Shown here piece by piece: positions 16,437-25,407 of a stretch of 64,000 nucleotides of DNA. Each line of letters opens with the position of its first letter. Positions within the stretch are counted from its first letter, which is position 1. Both the position numbers and the translations under genes were made by a program. The stretch covers positions 310,001 to 374,000 of the forward strand of contig NZ_WOFH01000006.1 in the NCBI RefSeq assembly GCF_009733595.1, written 5' to 3'. The notes beneath the pieces were generated by a model, which was not told the DNA's origin, searched no databases, and was given only the letters and a program-made list of their open reading frames with translations. The DNA is from Actinomadura litoris. Its GTDB lineage: Bacteria > Actinomycetota > Actinomycetes > Streptosporangiales > Streptosporangiaceae.

Positions 16437-18227
16437 TCACCGCGTCCCGAGCAGGACGGAGGACGGCAGCCGCGTCGCCACCGCCGGCAGCTTCGCGCCG
16501 TGCCCGGCGGCCATCGCGCTCGCGTCCGCCTGGCCCCGCGGCTTGAGCGCCGCCCCGGGGTCCTTCGCGAACGGCTGGACGTCGCCGACGCACACCTTGC
16601 CCGCCGGGGGCAGCTTCCCGCTGACGAGGTAGGTCTCGACCGCCCCCGTCACGCACGCCGACGTGCCGTAGGCGGTGTGCCCCCAGCTGTCGCTGGACAG
16701 CAGCCGGCTGCCGGGCAGCAGCTTGCTGGAGGAGACCGCGTCGTCGTAGTTGGTCGCCGGGTCGTAGTAGTCGCCGACGAACAGCACGGGCGCGCTCGTC
16801 CGCCGGTTGAACGGGCCGGTGTAGGCGTCCTCGTCGCGCACCGTCCACCCGTCGCGGGCGCACTGGACGGTGCTCCAGCCCCAGCCGCTTCCGAAGTAGG
16901 GGGCCCGCTTGTCGGACGCCGCCGTCAGCGCGGGCCAGTCCCCGGCCTTCCTCGGGTGCGCGCCGTCGGTGCACAGGACGCCGCTGAGCGCGTCGAGGCC
17001 GTTGTCGTAGGGGAAGCCCTTGGCCAGGACGTTCGCCGCCGACTTCTTCTGCTGCGCGACCTCGGCCCGGCGCTGCGCGATGCGGGTCGCGAGGGCGTGG
17101 CGCGCGGCCTCGGCCTCCTTCGCCTCCACCTTCGGCGAGGTCGCCTTCCACAGGTCGGTGAGCGAGGGGTCGACGGACAGGTAGCCGTCGGGGTAGTAGA
17201 GCAGGCCGAGGATCCCGGCGACGAGGTCGGCGTAGGTGATCTTCGCGCCCTCGATCTCGACGGGCTTGGCCTTCAGCCGCTTGGCGAGGACGTCGAAGTT
17301 CTTGACCGGATCCCCGTACGCCGCGAACGAGCACCGCTTCTTGCCCGCCTTGCCGCAGCGGACGAGCATTTCCTTCAGCGCCTTGTAGGAGCCGTCGGCG
17401 GACTTCAGCCGGTCGTCCAGAAGCTGCCCCCCGGTGGCGCGGGTGCCGGCCCAGGAAACGGGGTTGAGGACGCCGTCGGCCACCATGACCCGCAGCCGGT
17501 CGGGGAACATGTTCGCGTAGTACTGCGCGAGCGCCGTACCGTAGCTGAACCCCAGATAGGACAGTTTCTTGTCACCGACCGCGCGGCGCAGGACGTCCAT
17601 GTCCCGCGCGGCCTCGGCGGTGGACATCGACCCCGACAGCGGCTTCCCGGTCGTCGAGCACCCCTTGCCGAGGGCCTTGCCCGACTTGATGTAGGCCGCC
17701 TGCTCCTTCGCGCCGACCGGGAACGGCACCTGCATCCCCGTCATCGCGAGCGTCTGCTCCCTGGCGGACTTGAAGCAGGTGACGTTCGAGCTGAACCCGA
17801 CGCCGCGCGGGTCGAACCCGACGACGTCGAAGCGGTCGAGGACGTCCGCGCCGAAGATGTCGGGCGCTCCGTAGGCCAGCGCGGTGCCCTGGCCGCCGGG
17901 CCCGCCCGGATTGACGAACAGGCTGCCGATCCGCTTCTTGGCGTTCCGCGCCTTCACCCGCAGAACGGCGATCTCGGTGGTCGCGCCTTTCGGGTCGTCG
18001 TAGTCCAGCGGCAGCCGGACGGTCGCGCATTCCGCGTAGTCGTAGCACTTGTACCAGCCGAGCTTCGGGGTGGGCACCCGGTCGACGCGCTTCGCCTCGA
18101 CCGGGCTCGTCGTGTCGCCGACCTGGGCCCTGCCGGTGCCCGGGTCGGCGAGTGCGCTGACAGTTAAGGCGGGGACGAGTGCCGCGGCGACCACGCCGGC
18201 CACGAGAATCCTGGGTCCGAAGCGCAT
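16437..18227 (-). CDS. secreted tripeptidyl-aminopeptidase-like alpha/beta hydrolase
   Basis: A 596-residue serine hydrolase of the Streptomyces Tap/SlpD/SlpE group, which release tripeptides or related N-terminal peptides outside the cell. A Sec-type signal peptide is evident (MRFGPRILVAGVVAAALVPALTVSALA). Catalytic-domain motifs are the oxyanion turn LFVNPGGPGGQG, FDVVGFDPRGVG and the nucleophile elbow GFSYG. The C-terminal TAP-like domain carries the Asp in LFVGDYYDPATNY and the His in SWGHTAYGTSACV. Cysteine pairs fit an extracellular enzyme. ATG preceded by GAAGGGA. Terminator at 16390-16421 downstream. Confidence 0.92.
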   Translation of the reverse strand: MRFGPRILVAGVVAAALVPALTVSALADPGTGRAQVGDTTSPVEAKRVDRVPTPKLGWYKCYDYAECATVRLPLDYDDPKGATTEIAVLRVKARNAKKRIGSLFVNPGGPGGQGTALAYGAPDIFGADVLDRFDVVGFDPRGVGFSSNVTCFKSAREQTLAMTGMQVPFPVGAKEQAAYIKSGKALGKGCSTTGKPLSGSMSTAEAARDMDVLRRAVGDKKLSYLGFSYGTALAQYYANMFPDRLRVMVADGVLNPVSWAGTRATGGQLLDDRLKSADGSYKALKEMLVRCGKAGKKRCSFAAYGDPVKNFDVLAKRLKAKPVEIEGAKITYADLVAGILGLLYYPDGYLSVDPSLTDLWKATSPKVEAKEAEAARHALATRIAQRRAEVAQQKKSAANVLAKGFPYDNGLDALSGVLCTDGAHPRKAGDWPALTAASDKRAPYFGSGWGWSTVQCARDGWTVRDEDAYTGPFNRRTSAPVLFVGDYYDPATNYDDAVSSSKLLPGSRLLSSDSWGHTAYGTSACVTGAVETYLVSGKLPPAGKVCVGDVQPFAKDPGAALKPRGQADASAMAAGHGAKLPAVATRLPSSVLLGTR

Positions 18228-18348
18228 GCGATTCCCTTCGGGGGGATGGAGGCCTTTTCCGCGAGAGAAGCGGATTGGTGCACCGATTCTCTTTCGTCCA
18301 CCGGCACCGCGTGATCCACCACGGGGACTCGTCCACCGCCCCCAAAGA

Positions 18349-18912
18349 TCACCCCGATGACTGATTGACGCGCACCCCGGAGCGGCGTAGCGGGACCTCG
18401 GCCCGGACGGCGGCCCTGCGCCGGTGGTAGGCGAGCGTCGCGAGCGCGAGCAGCGGCCCCCAGACCAGCATGGGGACGTAGGTGAGGCTCATCACGACCG
18501 CCGCCGTGCCCTCGGGGAAGTTCGGATCGGCGTCGGCCCCGCCCAGCACCCGGACGATCTTGAGGGCGAACGCGACGCCGAACGCGGTCAGGAGCACCGA
18601 GGCGGTCGCCGCCGGGACGATGGCCGCATATGGACGGACCGTCCTGCCGCCGATGAAGGGAATCCACCGGGGCGCGCGCTCTCCCCACGGACGCACCAGC
18701 CCCAGCGCCAGGAGCGCGCATCCCTCGGCGACGAGGCTCAGCAGGATCGGCCATACCGAGCCCTTTCCAGGAATGTCGGCCCGGTCCAGCCACTCCTGGT
18801 CGAATCCCACGGGAATCCCGGTCGCCATGGCGATCCGCCAAAGACCGGCCGGGGCGGGTGCGAGTGCTGCGGCGTGGGCCGTCCAGACGGCCCAGCGAGG
18901 TGGTGTCTTCAT
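18349..18912 (-). CDS. four-helix membrane protein of unknown function
   Basis: A 187-residue protein with four predicted transmembrane helices: WAVWTAHAAALAPAPAGLWRI, VWPILLSLVAEGCALLALGLV, a long one around IVPAATASVLLTAFGVAFALKIV, and VVMSLTYVPMLVWGPLLALATLAY. I do not recognise a named family; similar small proteins are common next to regulators in actinomycetes. ATG at 18912 is chosen over the longer frame because the first helix starts just after it. It lies 121 bp upstream of the secreted hydrolase in the same direction and divergent from a NarL-type two-component system. Confidence 0.7.
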   Translation of the reverse strand: MKTPPRWAVWTAHAAALAPAPAGLWRIAMATGIPVGFDQEWLDRADIPGKGSVWPILLSLVAEGCALLALGLVRPWGERAPRWIPFIGGRTVRPYAAIVPAATASVLLTAFGVAFALKIVRVLGGADADPNFPEGTAAVVMSLTYVPMLVWGPLLALATLAYHRRRAAVRAEVPLRRSGVRVNQSSG

Positions 18913-19034
18913 GCCCTCAACACTCGGCGGCGCGCCCCGCCCGCCACCAGATGCCGTTCGGCCCCGTCCCACCCGGTGAAAGGGTGCCGATCGGCACGGT
19001 CCGGACGCCGGCGCGACGACCTAGGATCGGCGCC

Positions 19035-20153
19035 ATGCACGTCCGCCACCTCTGGCCTCTGGGGCTCGCCCTGGGCTCCGGCCTGGCCGTCCCCGCCCTC
19101 GGCTGGACGGCCGTGACCGCCGGCCTGGCCGGGTCGTCCGCCGTGCTCGGCGTCCGGCCCGAAACCAGGCCGAGCACGCTGTGGAGCGCGGGCGCGGCGG
19201 CGGCCGCCTCTCTCGCCGCCAGCGCGGCGTTCCTGCGGACCGGCGCCCCCGAGCCCGTGCCCGCGCTCGGATACGCGGAGATGGCGGCGCTCACGGCCCT
19301 GGTCTTCGGGCTCGCCCGCCGGGCGCCGCTCCGGTCGGCGGTCGCGCTGACGGCGGCGACCTGCGCGGCCGTCGCCGCACTCGTCCTCAGGCTCATCGAG
19401 GCGAGCACCGACGTCCCGCCGGTGACGGCGGCGATCGCCTGCGCGATCTTCCTGACGGGCCCCGCCGTCGCCGCGGCCTCCGGCACCTACCTCCGCCTCC
19501 TGGACGCGCGCCGCCGCCGCGCGGTGACCGACGCGCGCCGCGACCAGCGCCTGGCCCTCGCCCAGGACCTCCACGACTTCGTCGCCCACGACGTCAGCGC
19601 CATCGTCGCCCAGGCCCAGGCCGGTCAGGTGGTCGCCGCGGGCGACCCGGCCCGCGCCGCCGCCCTGTTCGCGGCCGTCGAACAGGCCGGGCTGCGCGCC
19701 CTCGCCTCGATGGACCGCGCCGTCGACGCCCTCCACCCCGACCGGCGCCTGGCGCCCATGCCCGGCCTCGCCGAACTGCCCGAACTGGCCGCCGGATACT
19801 CGGCGGCGGGCGCACAGGTGCACCTGGCCCTGGACCCCGGCCTCGCGGTCCCCCGGGAGGTGGGCGCCGTCGCCTACCGGGTCGTCGTGGAGGCGCTCAC
19901 GAACGTGCGCCGGCACGCGTCCGCCACGCGGGTGGACGTGCGCGTCCGCCGCGTCCGGGACGACGTGCTGGTCAGCGTCACCAACGACGGCACCCGCCGG
20001 CGCGTCCCCTTCGCGCGCGCCACCGGCGGCGGGCTGGGCCTGCAAGGTCTGACCGAACGCGTGCGGGCCCTCGGCGGCACGCTGACCGCGGGCCCCCACG
20101 AGCAGGGCTGGCGCGTCCAGGCGACACTGCCCGACCGGGGGGCGGACGCGTGA
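19035..20153 (+). CDS. NarL-type sensor histidine kinase (HisKA_3)
   Basis: A 372-residue membrane kinase. Five or six hydrophobic helices fill residues 1-150 with almost no outer loops, suggesting a signal within or at the membrane. A HisKA_3 dimerisation segment follows with DQRLALAQDLHDFVAHDVSAIV (phospho-His in the DLHD box), then HATPase_c with the N-box EALTNVRRHA and G-box GGGLGLQGLTERV. ATG start. Its stop overlaps the GTG of the response regulator by four bases. The pair resembles DesK/DesR-type systems; the signal and targets are not apparent. Confidence 0.92.
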   Translation: MHVRHLWPLGLALGSGLAVPALGWTAVTAGLAGSSAVLGVRPETRPSTLWSAGAAAAASLAASAAFLRTGAPEPVPALGYAEMAALTALVFGLARRAPLRSAVALTAATCAAVAALVLRLIEASTDVPPVTAAIACAIFLTGPAVAAASGTYLRLLDARRRRAVTDARRDQRLALAQDLHDFVAHDVSAIVAQAQAGQVVAAGDPARAAALFAAVEQAGLRALASMDRAVDALHPDRRLAPMPGLAELPELAAGYSAAGAQVHLALDPGLAVPREVGAVAYRVVVEALTNVRRHASATRVDVRVRRVRDDVLVSVTNDGTRRRVPFARATGGGLGLQGLTERVRALGGTLTAGPHEQGWRVQATLPDRGADA

Positions 20154-20782
20154 TCGACGTTCTGCTCGCCGACGACCAGCAGGAGATCCGCGGCGCGTTC
20201 CGCCTCATCCTGGAGGCGCAGCCCGACATCCGGGTCGTCGCCGAGGCCGCGGACGGCGCCGAGGCGATCGAGCTGGCGCGGCGCCACCGCCCCGACGTCG
20301 TCCTCACCGACATCCGCATGCCCGTCATGGACGGCCTGGCCGTGACCCGGGCCCTGGCGGGCGAAGGCGTCCGCGTCGTCGTGGTCACCGTCTTCGACCT
20401 GGACGAGTACGTCGACACGGCGCTCCGCGAGGGCGCCTGCGGCTTCCTGCTCAAGCGCTCCAGCCCCACGCTGCTGGTCGAGGCCGTCCGCGCCGCCGTC
20501 GCCGGCGACGCCCTGATCAGCCCGCAGATCACCGTCCGCATGCTGAGCCGCCTCGCCCGTCCGCGCCCCGCGAAACCGGCGACCGAGCCGCTGACCCCCC
20601 GTGAGGCCGACATCGCCCGCGGCGTCGCCGCCGGCCAGACCAACGCCGAGATCGCCGCGGCCCTCCACCTGGCCCCCGGCACGGTCAAGAACCACATAGC
20701 GACGATCCAACGCAAACTGAACGCCCGCAACCGCGTAGGCATAGCCACCTGGACCTGGGACCACACCCCGCCCCCTCCCTAG
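20150..20782 (+). CDS. NarL/LuxR-type response regulator
   Basis: A 210-residue regulator with receiver domain (IDVLLADDQQEIRGAFR, phospho-acceptor Asp in DVVLTDIRMPVMDG, Lys in GFLLKRSSP) and a C-terminal GerE/LuxR HTH (LTPREADIARGVAAGQTNAEIAAALHLAPGTVKNHIATIQRKLNARNR). GTG start in a GTGA overlap with the kinase gene. Converges on the alpha/beta hydrolase gene, with stops overlapping by four bases. Confidence 0.93.
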   Translation: MIDVLLADDQQEIRGAFRLILEAQPDIRVVAEAADGAEAIELARRHRPDVVLTDIRMPVMDGLAVTRALAGEGVRVVVVTVFDLDEYVDTALREGACGFLLKRSSPTLLVEAVRAAVAGDALISPQITVRMLSRLARPRPAKPATEPLTPREADIARGVAAGQTNAEIAAALHLAPGTVKNHIATIQRKLNARNRVGIATWTWDHTPPPP

Positions 20783-21681
20783 CCCCTCCACGCGGGACGC
20801 AGCGTGCGGGCGAAGTGGGCCGCCGCCGCGTCCGCCGCCGTGGTGACCTGCGGTTCCTGGTCGTAGAAGGCGAACTGGTCGCCGCCGGTCCAGATGAACT
20901 CCTTCGGCCCGGCCAGCGCGGCGTGGAACCGCCGCGCCCCGTCCGGGATGGCGGCGTCCTCGCTGTGGACGAGCAGGACGGGCTGGGAGAGGCGGGGAGC
21001 GAGCGACAGCGAGTCGTAGCCGAGCCAGTCCGGCCATGCCATCACCGCGAAGCGGTTGGGCCACTGCGGCAGGCCGCCGCGCTCGGGATTGAGGTAGAAG
21101 TCGATGTCGAAGGGCATGGCGGCGCGGGGGTCGGAACCGCTGACGACCGGCACGTACTCGACCTCGCCGGTGGCCTCGTACCTCGCCCGCGCCCGCGCGG
21201 CCTCGGCGAGCCTGCCCTCGACCCCCTCCTCCCCGCCGTACACCTCCCGGCAGATCCCGGGGTCGTGCAGCCAGGGCGCGATGAGCGCCAGCGACCGGAC
21301 GCGGGGGTCGTCGGCCGCGTTCCCGCTCATGTACATCGCGGCGGCGCAGACGCCGAGGGCGCCGAGCCGGTCGGCGTCCACGGCGGGATGGCCGGCGAGG
21401 AAGCCCACCGCGTGGTTGATGTCACGGACCTTGAGCTCCGGCACCTCGCAGTCGCGGGGCTCGCCCCCGGACTCCCCGTAGCCGGTGAAGTCGAAGGACA
21501 GGGCGGCGAGACCGCGGTCGGCGAGCCGTTCGGCGTACCGGTCGGCCATCAGCTCCTTGACGCTCGTCCACGTGCCCGCGACCACGATCCCCGGCGCCGG
21601 CCCGGCGGCGTCGGGCAGGAAGAGGTTCCCGGTCAGCGTCACGTCGCCTGCGGCGAATTTCACCTTCGTCACGGTGGTCAT
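20779..21681 (-). CDS. alpha/beta hydrolase (dienelactone-hydrolase-like)
   Basis: A 300-residue alpha/beta hydrolase. The N-terminal strand pair (VKFAAGDVTLTGNLFLPD, PGIVVAGTWTSVKELMADRYAERLADRG) and ALSFDFTGYGESGG oxyanion region are typical. The nucleophile elbow reads GVCAAAMYM, so the nucleophile would be Cys rather than Ser, as in dienelactone hydrolases. A late Asp (LVHSEDAAIPDGARRFHAAL) is visible; the terminal catalytic His is not obvious near GGDQFAFYDQEPQV. ATG with AAGGAG nine bases upstream. Substrate unknown. Confidence 0.82.
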   Translation of the reverse strand: MTTVTKVKFAAGDVTLTGNLFLPDAAGPAPGIVVAGTWTSVKELMADRYAERLADRGLAALSFDFTGYGESGGEPRDCEVPELKVRDINHAVGFLAGHPAVDADRLGALGVCAAAMYMSGNAADDPRVRSLALIAPWLHDPGICREVYGGEEGVEGRLAEAARARARYEATGEVEYVPVVSGSDPRAAMPFDIDFYLNPERGGLPQWPNRFAVMAWPDWLGYDSLSLAPRLSQPVLLVHSEDAAIPDGARRFHAALAGPKEFIWTGGDQFAFYDQEPQVTTAADAAAAHFARTLRPAWRG

Positions 21682-21760
21682 GAACGTTCGCTCCTTCGAG
21701 GAGTGCGCATGGGGCGGTTCGGCCTGGGGGTCTCGGGCGGCGAGGCGGCTCGGCCCCGGT

Positions 21761-22591
21761 TCAGCGGAAGTCGTCCGTGTGGGCCTGGGCCCATTGTTCG
21801 AAGGTCCGGGGGGCGCGGCCGGTGACGTCGCGGACGGTGGAGCGGACGATCGACTCGTCCAGCGTGCCTTTCACGTAGAAGTCGAAGAAGGCGTCCACGT
21901 ACTCGGGGGGTGTGGTGGCGAGCAGGTCGGCGCGCGCCTCCTCGTCGGTGAGGCCGACGAACTCCAGGTCGCGGCCGAGGGCCTCGGCCAGCACGGCGAC
22001 CTGCTCGGCGGGCAGCATCGCGACCGGGCCGGTCGGCTGGAGGATCTCGCCCCGGTGGTCGTCGGACAGCAGCGCGCGGGCGGCGACGGCGCCGATGTCG
22101 TGCGGGTCGACGCTCGCCACCCGGACGTCCGGGAACGGGACCCGCACCCGGTCGCCGGACCGGAGTTGCGGCAGCCAGCGCAGCGCGTTGGACATGAACG
22201 CGCTCGGACGCAGGAACGTCCACGGCAGCCCCGAGTCGCGCACGGCCGCCTCGGACGCGGCCATGAAACGGGTCACCGCGTTGGACATGTCGCCGCTCGC
22301 GGCCGAGCCGCCGGACAGCAGCACGACCCGTTCCACTCCGGCGCGCCGCGCCTCGGCCGCCAGGCCCGGCATGTCCGCGTATCCGGGGAGGAGGAAGGCC
22401 GCGCGTGTCCCCTTCAGGGCGGCGGTCATGGTCTCCGGCCGGTCGAGGTCGCCCGCGGCCGGCTCGACGCCGTCCGGTAGCCGCGCGGTGTCCGGGTTCC
22501 GCACCAGCGCCCGGACGGGTTCGCCCGCCGCGACCAGGGCCCGGACCACCTCGGCGCCGACGTTGCCCGTCGCGCCCGTCACCAAGATCAT
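21761..22591 (-). CDS. NmrA-like NAD(P)-binding reductase
   Basis: A 276-residue atypical short-chain dehydrogenase. The Rossmann motif MILVTGATGNVGAEVVRALVAAG is at the very N-terminus. The protein lacks the YxxxK catalytic pair of classical SDRs, as in NmrA/HSCARG and azoreductase-like (QorB) proteins. VERVVLLSGGSAASGD and GLPWTFLRPSAFMSNALRWLPQL are the family's conserved blocks. It is likely to bind NADP(H), acting as a redox sensor or reductase. It follows the SDR gene 19 bp downstream in the same direction, so the pair and the SnoaL gene form one operon. Confidence 0.87.
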   Translation of the reverse strand: MILVTGATGNVGAEVVRALVAAGEPVRALVRNPDTARLPDGVEPAAGDLDRPETMTAALKGTRAAFLLPGYADMPGLAAEARRAGVERVVLLSGGSAASGDMSNAVTRFMAASEAAVRDSGLPWTFLRPSAFMSNALRWLPQLRSGDRVRVPFPDVRVASVDPHDIGAVAARALLSDDHRGEILQPTGPVAMLPAEQVAVLAEALGRDLEFVGLTDEEARADLLATTPPEYVDAFFDFYVKGTLDESIVRSTVRDVTGRAPRTFEQWAQAHTDDFR

Positions 22592-22610
22592 TTCATCGTC
22601 CTCACGTGCT

Positions 22611-23291
22611 TCACCAGGGGAGGGGGCGGCCGTCGCGGAAGAACCCGCCGGTCGGGCCGTCGTCGGGCAGCGTGGCCGCCCAGAGGATGCCGGCCGCGCC
22701 CTCGGCGACCGGACGCCCGCCGGGGCCTCCCATGTCCGTCGCGACCCAGCCCGGGCAGATCGCGTTCACGAGGACGCCGTCGTTGCGGAGCTCGGCCGCC
22801 AGCATGCGGGTCAACGCGTTCAGGGCCACCTTGGTCGTGCCGTAGGCCGGGGTGCCGCCGCCCATGTTGGTCAGCGACGCGGCCTCGCTGGACACGTTGA
22901 CGATCCGGGGGTGCGCGCTCTCGCGCAGCAGCGGCAGCAGCTCCTGGACCAGCCGCCAGGGGCCGTACAGGTTCGTCTCGGCGGCCGCGCGGACGACCTC
23001 CAGGTCGGCGGACGCGGCGCCCTGCCAGGTGTCGTAGGTGATGGCGGCGTTGTTGACCAGGACGTCCAGGTGCCCGTGGCGCTCGGTCACCAGGGCCGCC
23101 GCGTCCACCACGTCCCGCTCGGAGGTGACGTCCAGCCGCACCGGGACGACGTCGCCGCCGATCTCCTCGGCCGCCGCCGTGGCCGCCTCCAGCGACCGGG
23201 CGGTCAGCAGGACCGTGTGCCCGCGTTCCGCCAGCCCGCGGCAGACCTCCCGGCCGATTCCGCGGTTGCCGCCGGTGACGAGCGCGATCAC
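22611..23291 (-). CDS. classical SDR family oxidoreductase
   Basis: A 226-residue classical short-chain dehydrogenase/reductase. The cofactor motif TGGNRGIG is at residues 6-13 and NNAA follows LDVLV. Catalytic Ser is in RIVNVSSEAAS, and Tyr and Lys are in PAYGTTKVALNAL. The first residues favour NADP (Arg in LTARSLE). The GTG start overlaps the SnoaL-like gene stop by four bases. Middle gene of a three-gene operon (SnoaL, SDR, NmrA-like) divergent from the LysR regulator; probably a carbonyl-reducing enzyme. Confidence 0.92.
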   Translation of the reverse strand: MIALVTGGNRGIGREVCRGLAERGHTVLLTARSLEAATAAAEEIGGDVVPVRLDVTSERDVVDAAALVTERHGHLDVLVNNAAITYDTWQGAASADLEVVRAAAETNLYGPWRLVQELLPLLRESAHPRIVNVSSEAASLTNMGGGTPAYGTTKVALNALTRMLAAELRNDGVLVNAICPGWVATDMGGPGGRPVAEGAAGILWAATLPDDGPTGGFFRDGRPLPW

Positions 23292-23743
23292 CGGTCGCCG
23301 GCCGCGGGCGCCGGCGGGTTCCGGTTGCCGTCGGCCCAGGTGGCGGTCATGACCAGGCCGCGGATCCGCCACGCGCCGTCCGTCCGGACGAGGTCGAAGC
23401 GGTAGTTCCCGCCCAGCGTCCACAGCGGCGAGCCGAAGGGGTCGGCGAGGCGGTGCGTGGCCTGGAACGCCGCCGTGCAGACCGCGGTGTCGCCCTCGAC
23501 GGTCACCAGGTGGTTCGTGATCAGATGCTGCGTGGCCTCGAACGCGCCGAGCGCGCCCGCCCACGCGTCGACGATCTGCGCCGGGGCCAGCACGGCGGGC
23601 TCGCCGCCGTTCAGGCTCGTGTAGTCGAGGGTCACCGCGTCCGCGAAGACCTCGCGCAGGCGGTCCCACTCGCGCTGGTCGGCGTGCCACGCCATCCGGG
23701 TGCAGGTCTCGATGATCGCCAGGCGATCCTCCGTGGTGCTCAT
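23288..23743 (-). CDS. SnoaL-like / NTF2-fold protein
   Basis: A 151-residue cone-fold protein of the SnoaL_4 group: RLAIIETCTRMAWHADQREWDRLREVFADAVTLDYTSL, then NHLVTVEGDTAVCTAAFQATHR and GGNYRFDLVRTDGAWRIRGLVMTATW. Such proteins can be isomerases, dehydratases or hydroxylases of small aromatic compounds or have no catalytic role; no assignment is made. ATG at 23743 is chosen over the very long open frame that extends upstream through the LysR gene, which is shadow. First gene of the operon, facing the LysR gene across 60 bp. Confidence 0.85.
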   Translation of the reverse strand: MSTTEDRLAIIETCTRMAWHADQREWDRLREVFADAVTLDYTSLNGGEPAVLAPAQIVDAWAGALGAFEATQHLITNHLVTVEGDTAVCTAAFQATHRLADPFGSPLWTLGGNYRFDLVRTDGAWRIRGLVMTATWADGNRNPPAPAAGDR

Positions 23744-23790
23744 CCCGCGATCATTGTGTCGATCGGCGGGCGCGTCCAATATCCGCTGTG

Positions 23791-23805
23791 ATAACCAATG
23801 GTTAT
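23791..23805. promoter_or_regulatory. perfect palindrome, LysR-type operator
   Basis: ATAACCAATGGTTAT: seven-base arms around one central base, of the ATAAC-N-GTTAT form used by LysR regulators. It overlaps the first codon(s) of the LysR gene, so binding would block its own translation start or transcription, and it faces the divergent SnoaL-SDR operon. Confidence 0.7.
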
Positions 23806-24682
23806 GGATGCTCATCTGCGCGACCTCAGGTACTTCGCCGCCGTGGCGGAGGAGCTGAGCTTCACCCGCGCGGCCGAGCGCCTGTTCATCTCCCAACCGG
23901 CGCTCAGCAAGCAGGTGCGGCAGCTCGAAACGCAGCTGCGGGTGCGGCTGCTCGACCGCGACCGGCGCGCGGTGCGGCTCACCGCGGCGGGCGAGGCGCT
24001 GCTGCCCGCGGCCCGCGACCTGCTCCAGCGGTGGGACGAGGCCCAGCGCGCGGTCGGCGACGCCGCCGGGGCCTCGCGGCTGACCGTGGGCATGTCGACC
24101 AGCGTCGGACGCGGCCTCCTCCGAACGCTGCGGGACCGGTTCGCCGCGCGCCGTCCGGCCTGTGAACTGCGGCTGCGCCAGGTCAACTGGACCGACCCCA
24201 CGGCGGGCCTGGCCGACGGCGAGGTCGACGCGGCGTTCGTCTGGCTGCCCTTCCCCGGGCAGGACGACCTCAACGTCCACGTGGTGGCCCGCGAACCGCG
24301 CTGGGTCGCCTTCCGGGACGACCACCGGCTGTCCGGGCGGGACGAGGTCGAATTCGCCGAACTCCTGGACGAGAAGTTCCTGGCGCTCCCCGAAAGCGCC
24401 GGCCCGCTCCGCGACCACTGGCTCGCCACCGACGAGCGCGGCGGACGCCCACCGCTGGTCTGCGCCACCGTGACGAACGCCGAGGAGACCTTCGCGGCGC
24501 TCGAAAGCGGCATCGGCGTCGTCCTGCTCGCGGCCGGAAACGCCGAGATCTACCGGCGGCCGGGCATCAGGACCATTCCGGTCACGGACCTCTCGCCGAC
24601 CGAACTGGCCCTGGCCTGGCGCCCCGGCGACCACCGGAGCACCATCCGGGCCCTCCTCGAATCACTTCCCCCTGGCCTTTAG
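23804..24682 (+). CDS. LysR-family regulator
   Basis: A 292-residue LysR regulator with N-terminal winged HTH (LRDLRYFAAVAEELSFTRAAERLFISQPALSKQVRQLETQL) and a periplasmic-binding-like effector domain from residue ~90 (SRLTVGMSTSVGRGLL..., GEVDAAFVWLPFPG). The start could be ATG 23798 or ATG 23804; the second matches the family N-terminus. Both lie within the palindrome, and no ribosome site is evident. Probably regulates the divergent SnoaL/SDR/NmrA operon in response to an unknown small molecule. Confidence 0.92.
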   Translation: MDAHLRDLRYFAAVAEELSFTRAAERLFISQPALSKQVRQLETQLRVRLLDRDRRAVRLTAAGEALLPAARDLLQRWDEAQRAVGDAAGASRLTVGMSTSVGRGLLRTLRDRFAARRPACELRLRQVNWTDPTAGLADGEVDAAFVWLPFPGQDDLNVHVVAREPRWVAFRDDHRLSGRDEVEFAELLDEKFLALPESAGPLRDHWLATDERGGRPPLVCATVTNAEETFAALESGIGVVLLAAGNAEIYRRPGIRTIPVTDLSPTELALAWRPGDHRSTIRALLESLPPGL

Positions 24683-24852
24683 CCCCCCGGAGAATTGCCA
24701 ATGCGAATCGCTCGGTTTCCGGCTCCAGGCCGGGCGCCTGCCTCGCGCGTCCATAATCTTTCCGGCCAGCGCAACCCTTCCCGGATCGTCTTCCTGGCGG
24801 ATTAGAATTTGCGATCGTCCAAGCATGCGATGGCCGGGCAGAGGAGAACGTC

Positions 24853-25359
24853 ATGCGCAAGGTAGCGGTGGTCTTATTGGCGGGGGTCGCCCTGAGCGCC
24901 GGTGCCTGCGGCGCCGATCCGGACGGACGGGCCGTGGACGCCTGCGCACTCGTCGACCCCGACCTCGCCGCGTCCCTCGTCGGCGACCGCACCGGTGAGC
25001 CCGTCGAGTCCAGCCGCCGCGCCTACTCCGCGTGCATGTGGGAAGGCGGCGACGAACTCGATTCCGACAGACTCACCGTCGACGCCGCCACCTACGACCG
25101 AGACGACGGCGAGGCCGCTTCCCGGGATTACCGCTACCTCTCCACGACCTGGAAATGCACCGCCGCCGTCACCGTCCAGAAGGCCGCCGGGTCATCGGCC
25201 TGTCGCTACCAAGCCGAACTGAACACCGGCATCGTTCTCAACCATCACGGAACCGTCGCGCGCATCGCCTATAGGGGACCCAAAACCCCTCAGCACGATC
25301 CAGCTCGCCAGGCCGCGATCGCCGACCAACTGGCCGCCAGGGCATTCTCGGTTCTGTAG
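24853..25359 (+). CDS. secreted lipoprotein, DUF3558-like
   Basis: A 168-residue lipoprotein. The signal peptide ends in a lipobox, LSAGAC, with Cys at residue 19. The mature part begins with a C-x-L-V-D-P-D motif (ACALVDPDLAASLVG) and carries further Cys residues (SACMWEG, WKCTAAV, SACRYQ) expected to form disulphides. This matches the DUF3558 pattern of actinobacterial surface lipoproteins, whose role is unknown. ATG preceded by AGAGGAG. The 170 bp upstream contain no gene; a weak promoter is likely there. Codon use is slightly less GC-biased than that of its neighbours. Confidence 0.8.
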   Translation: MRKVAVVLLAGVALSAGACGADPDGRAVDACALVDPDLAASLVGDRTGEPVESSRRAYSACMWEGGDELDSDRLTVDAATYDRDDGEAASRDYRYLSTTWKCTAAVTVQKAAGSSACRYQAELNTGIVLNHHGTVARIAYRGPKTPQHDPARQAAIADQLAARAFSVL

Positions 25360-25407
25360 GCCCACGGCTTCGGCGCCTCGGGTGGTCGATCCGTCCACGC
25401 GCGGAGG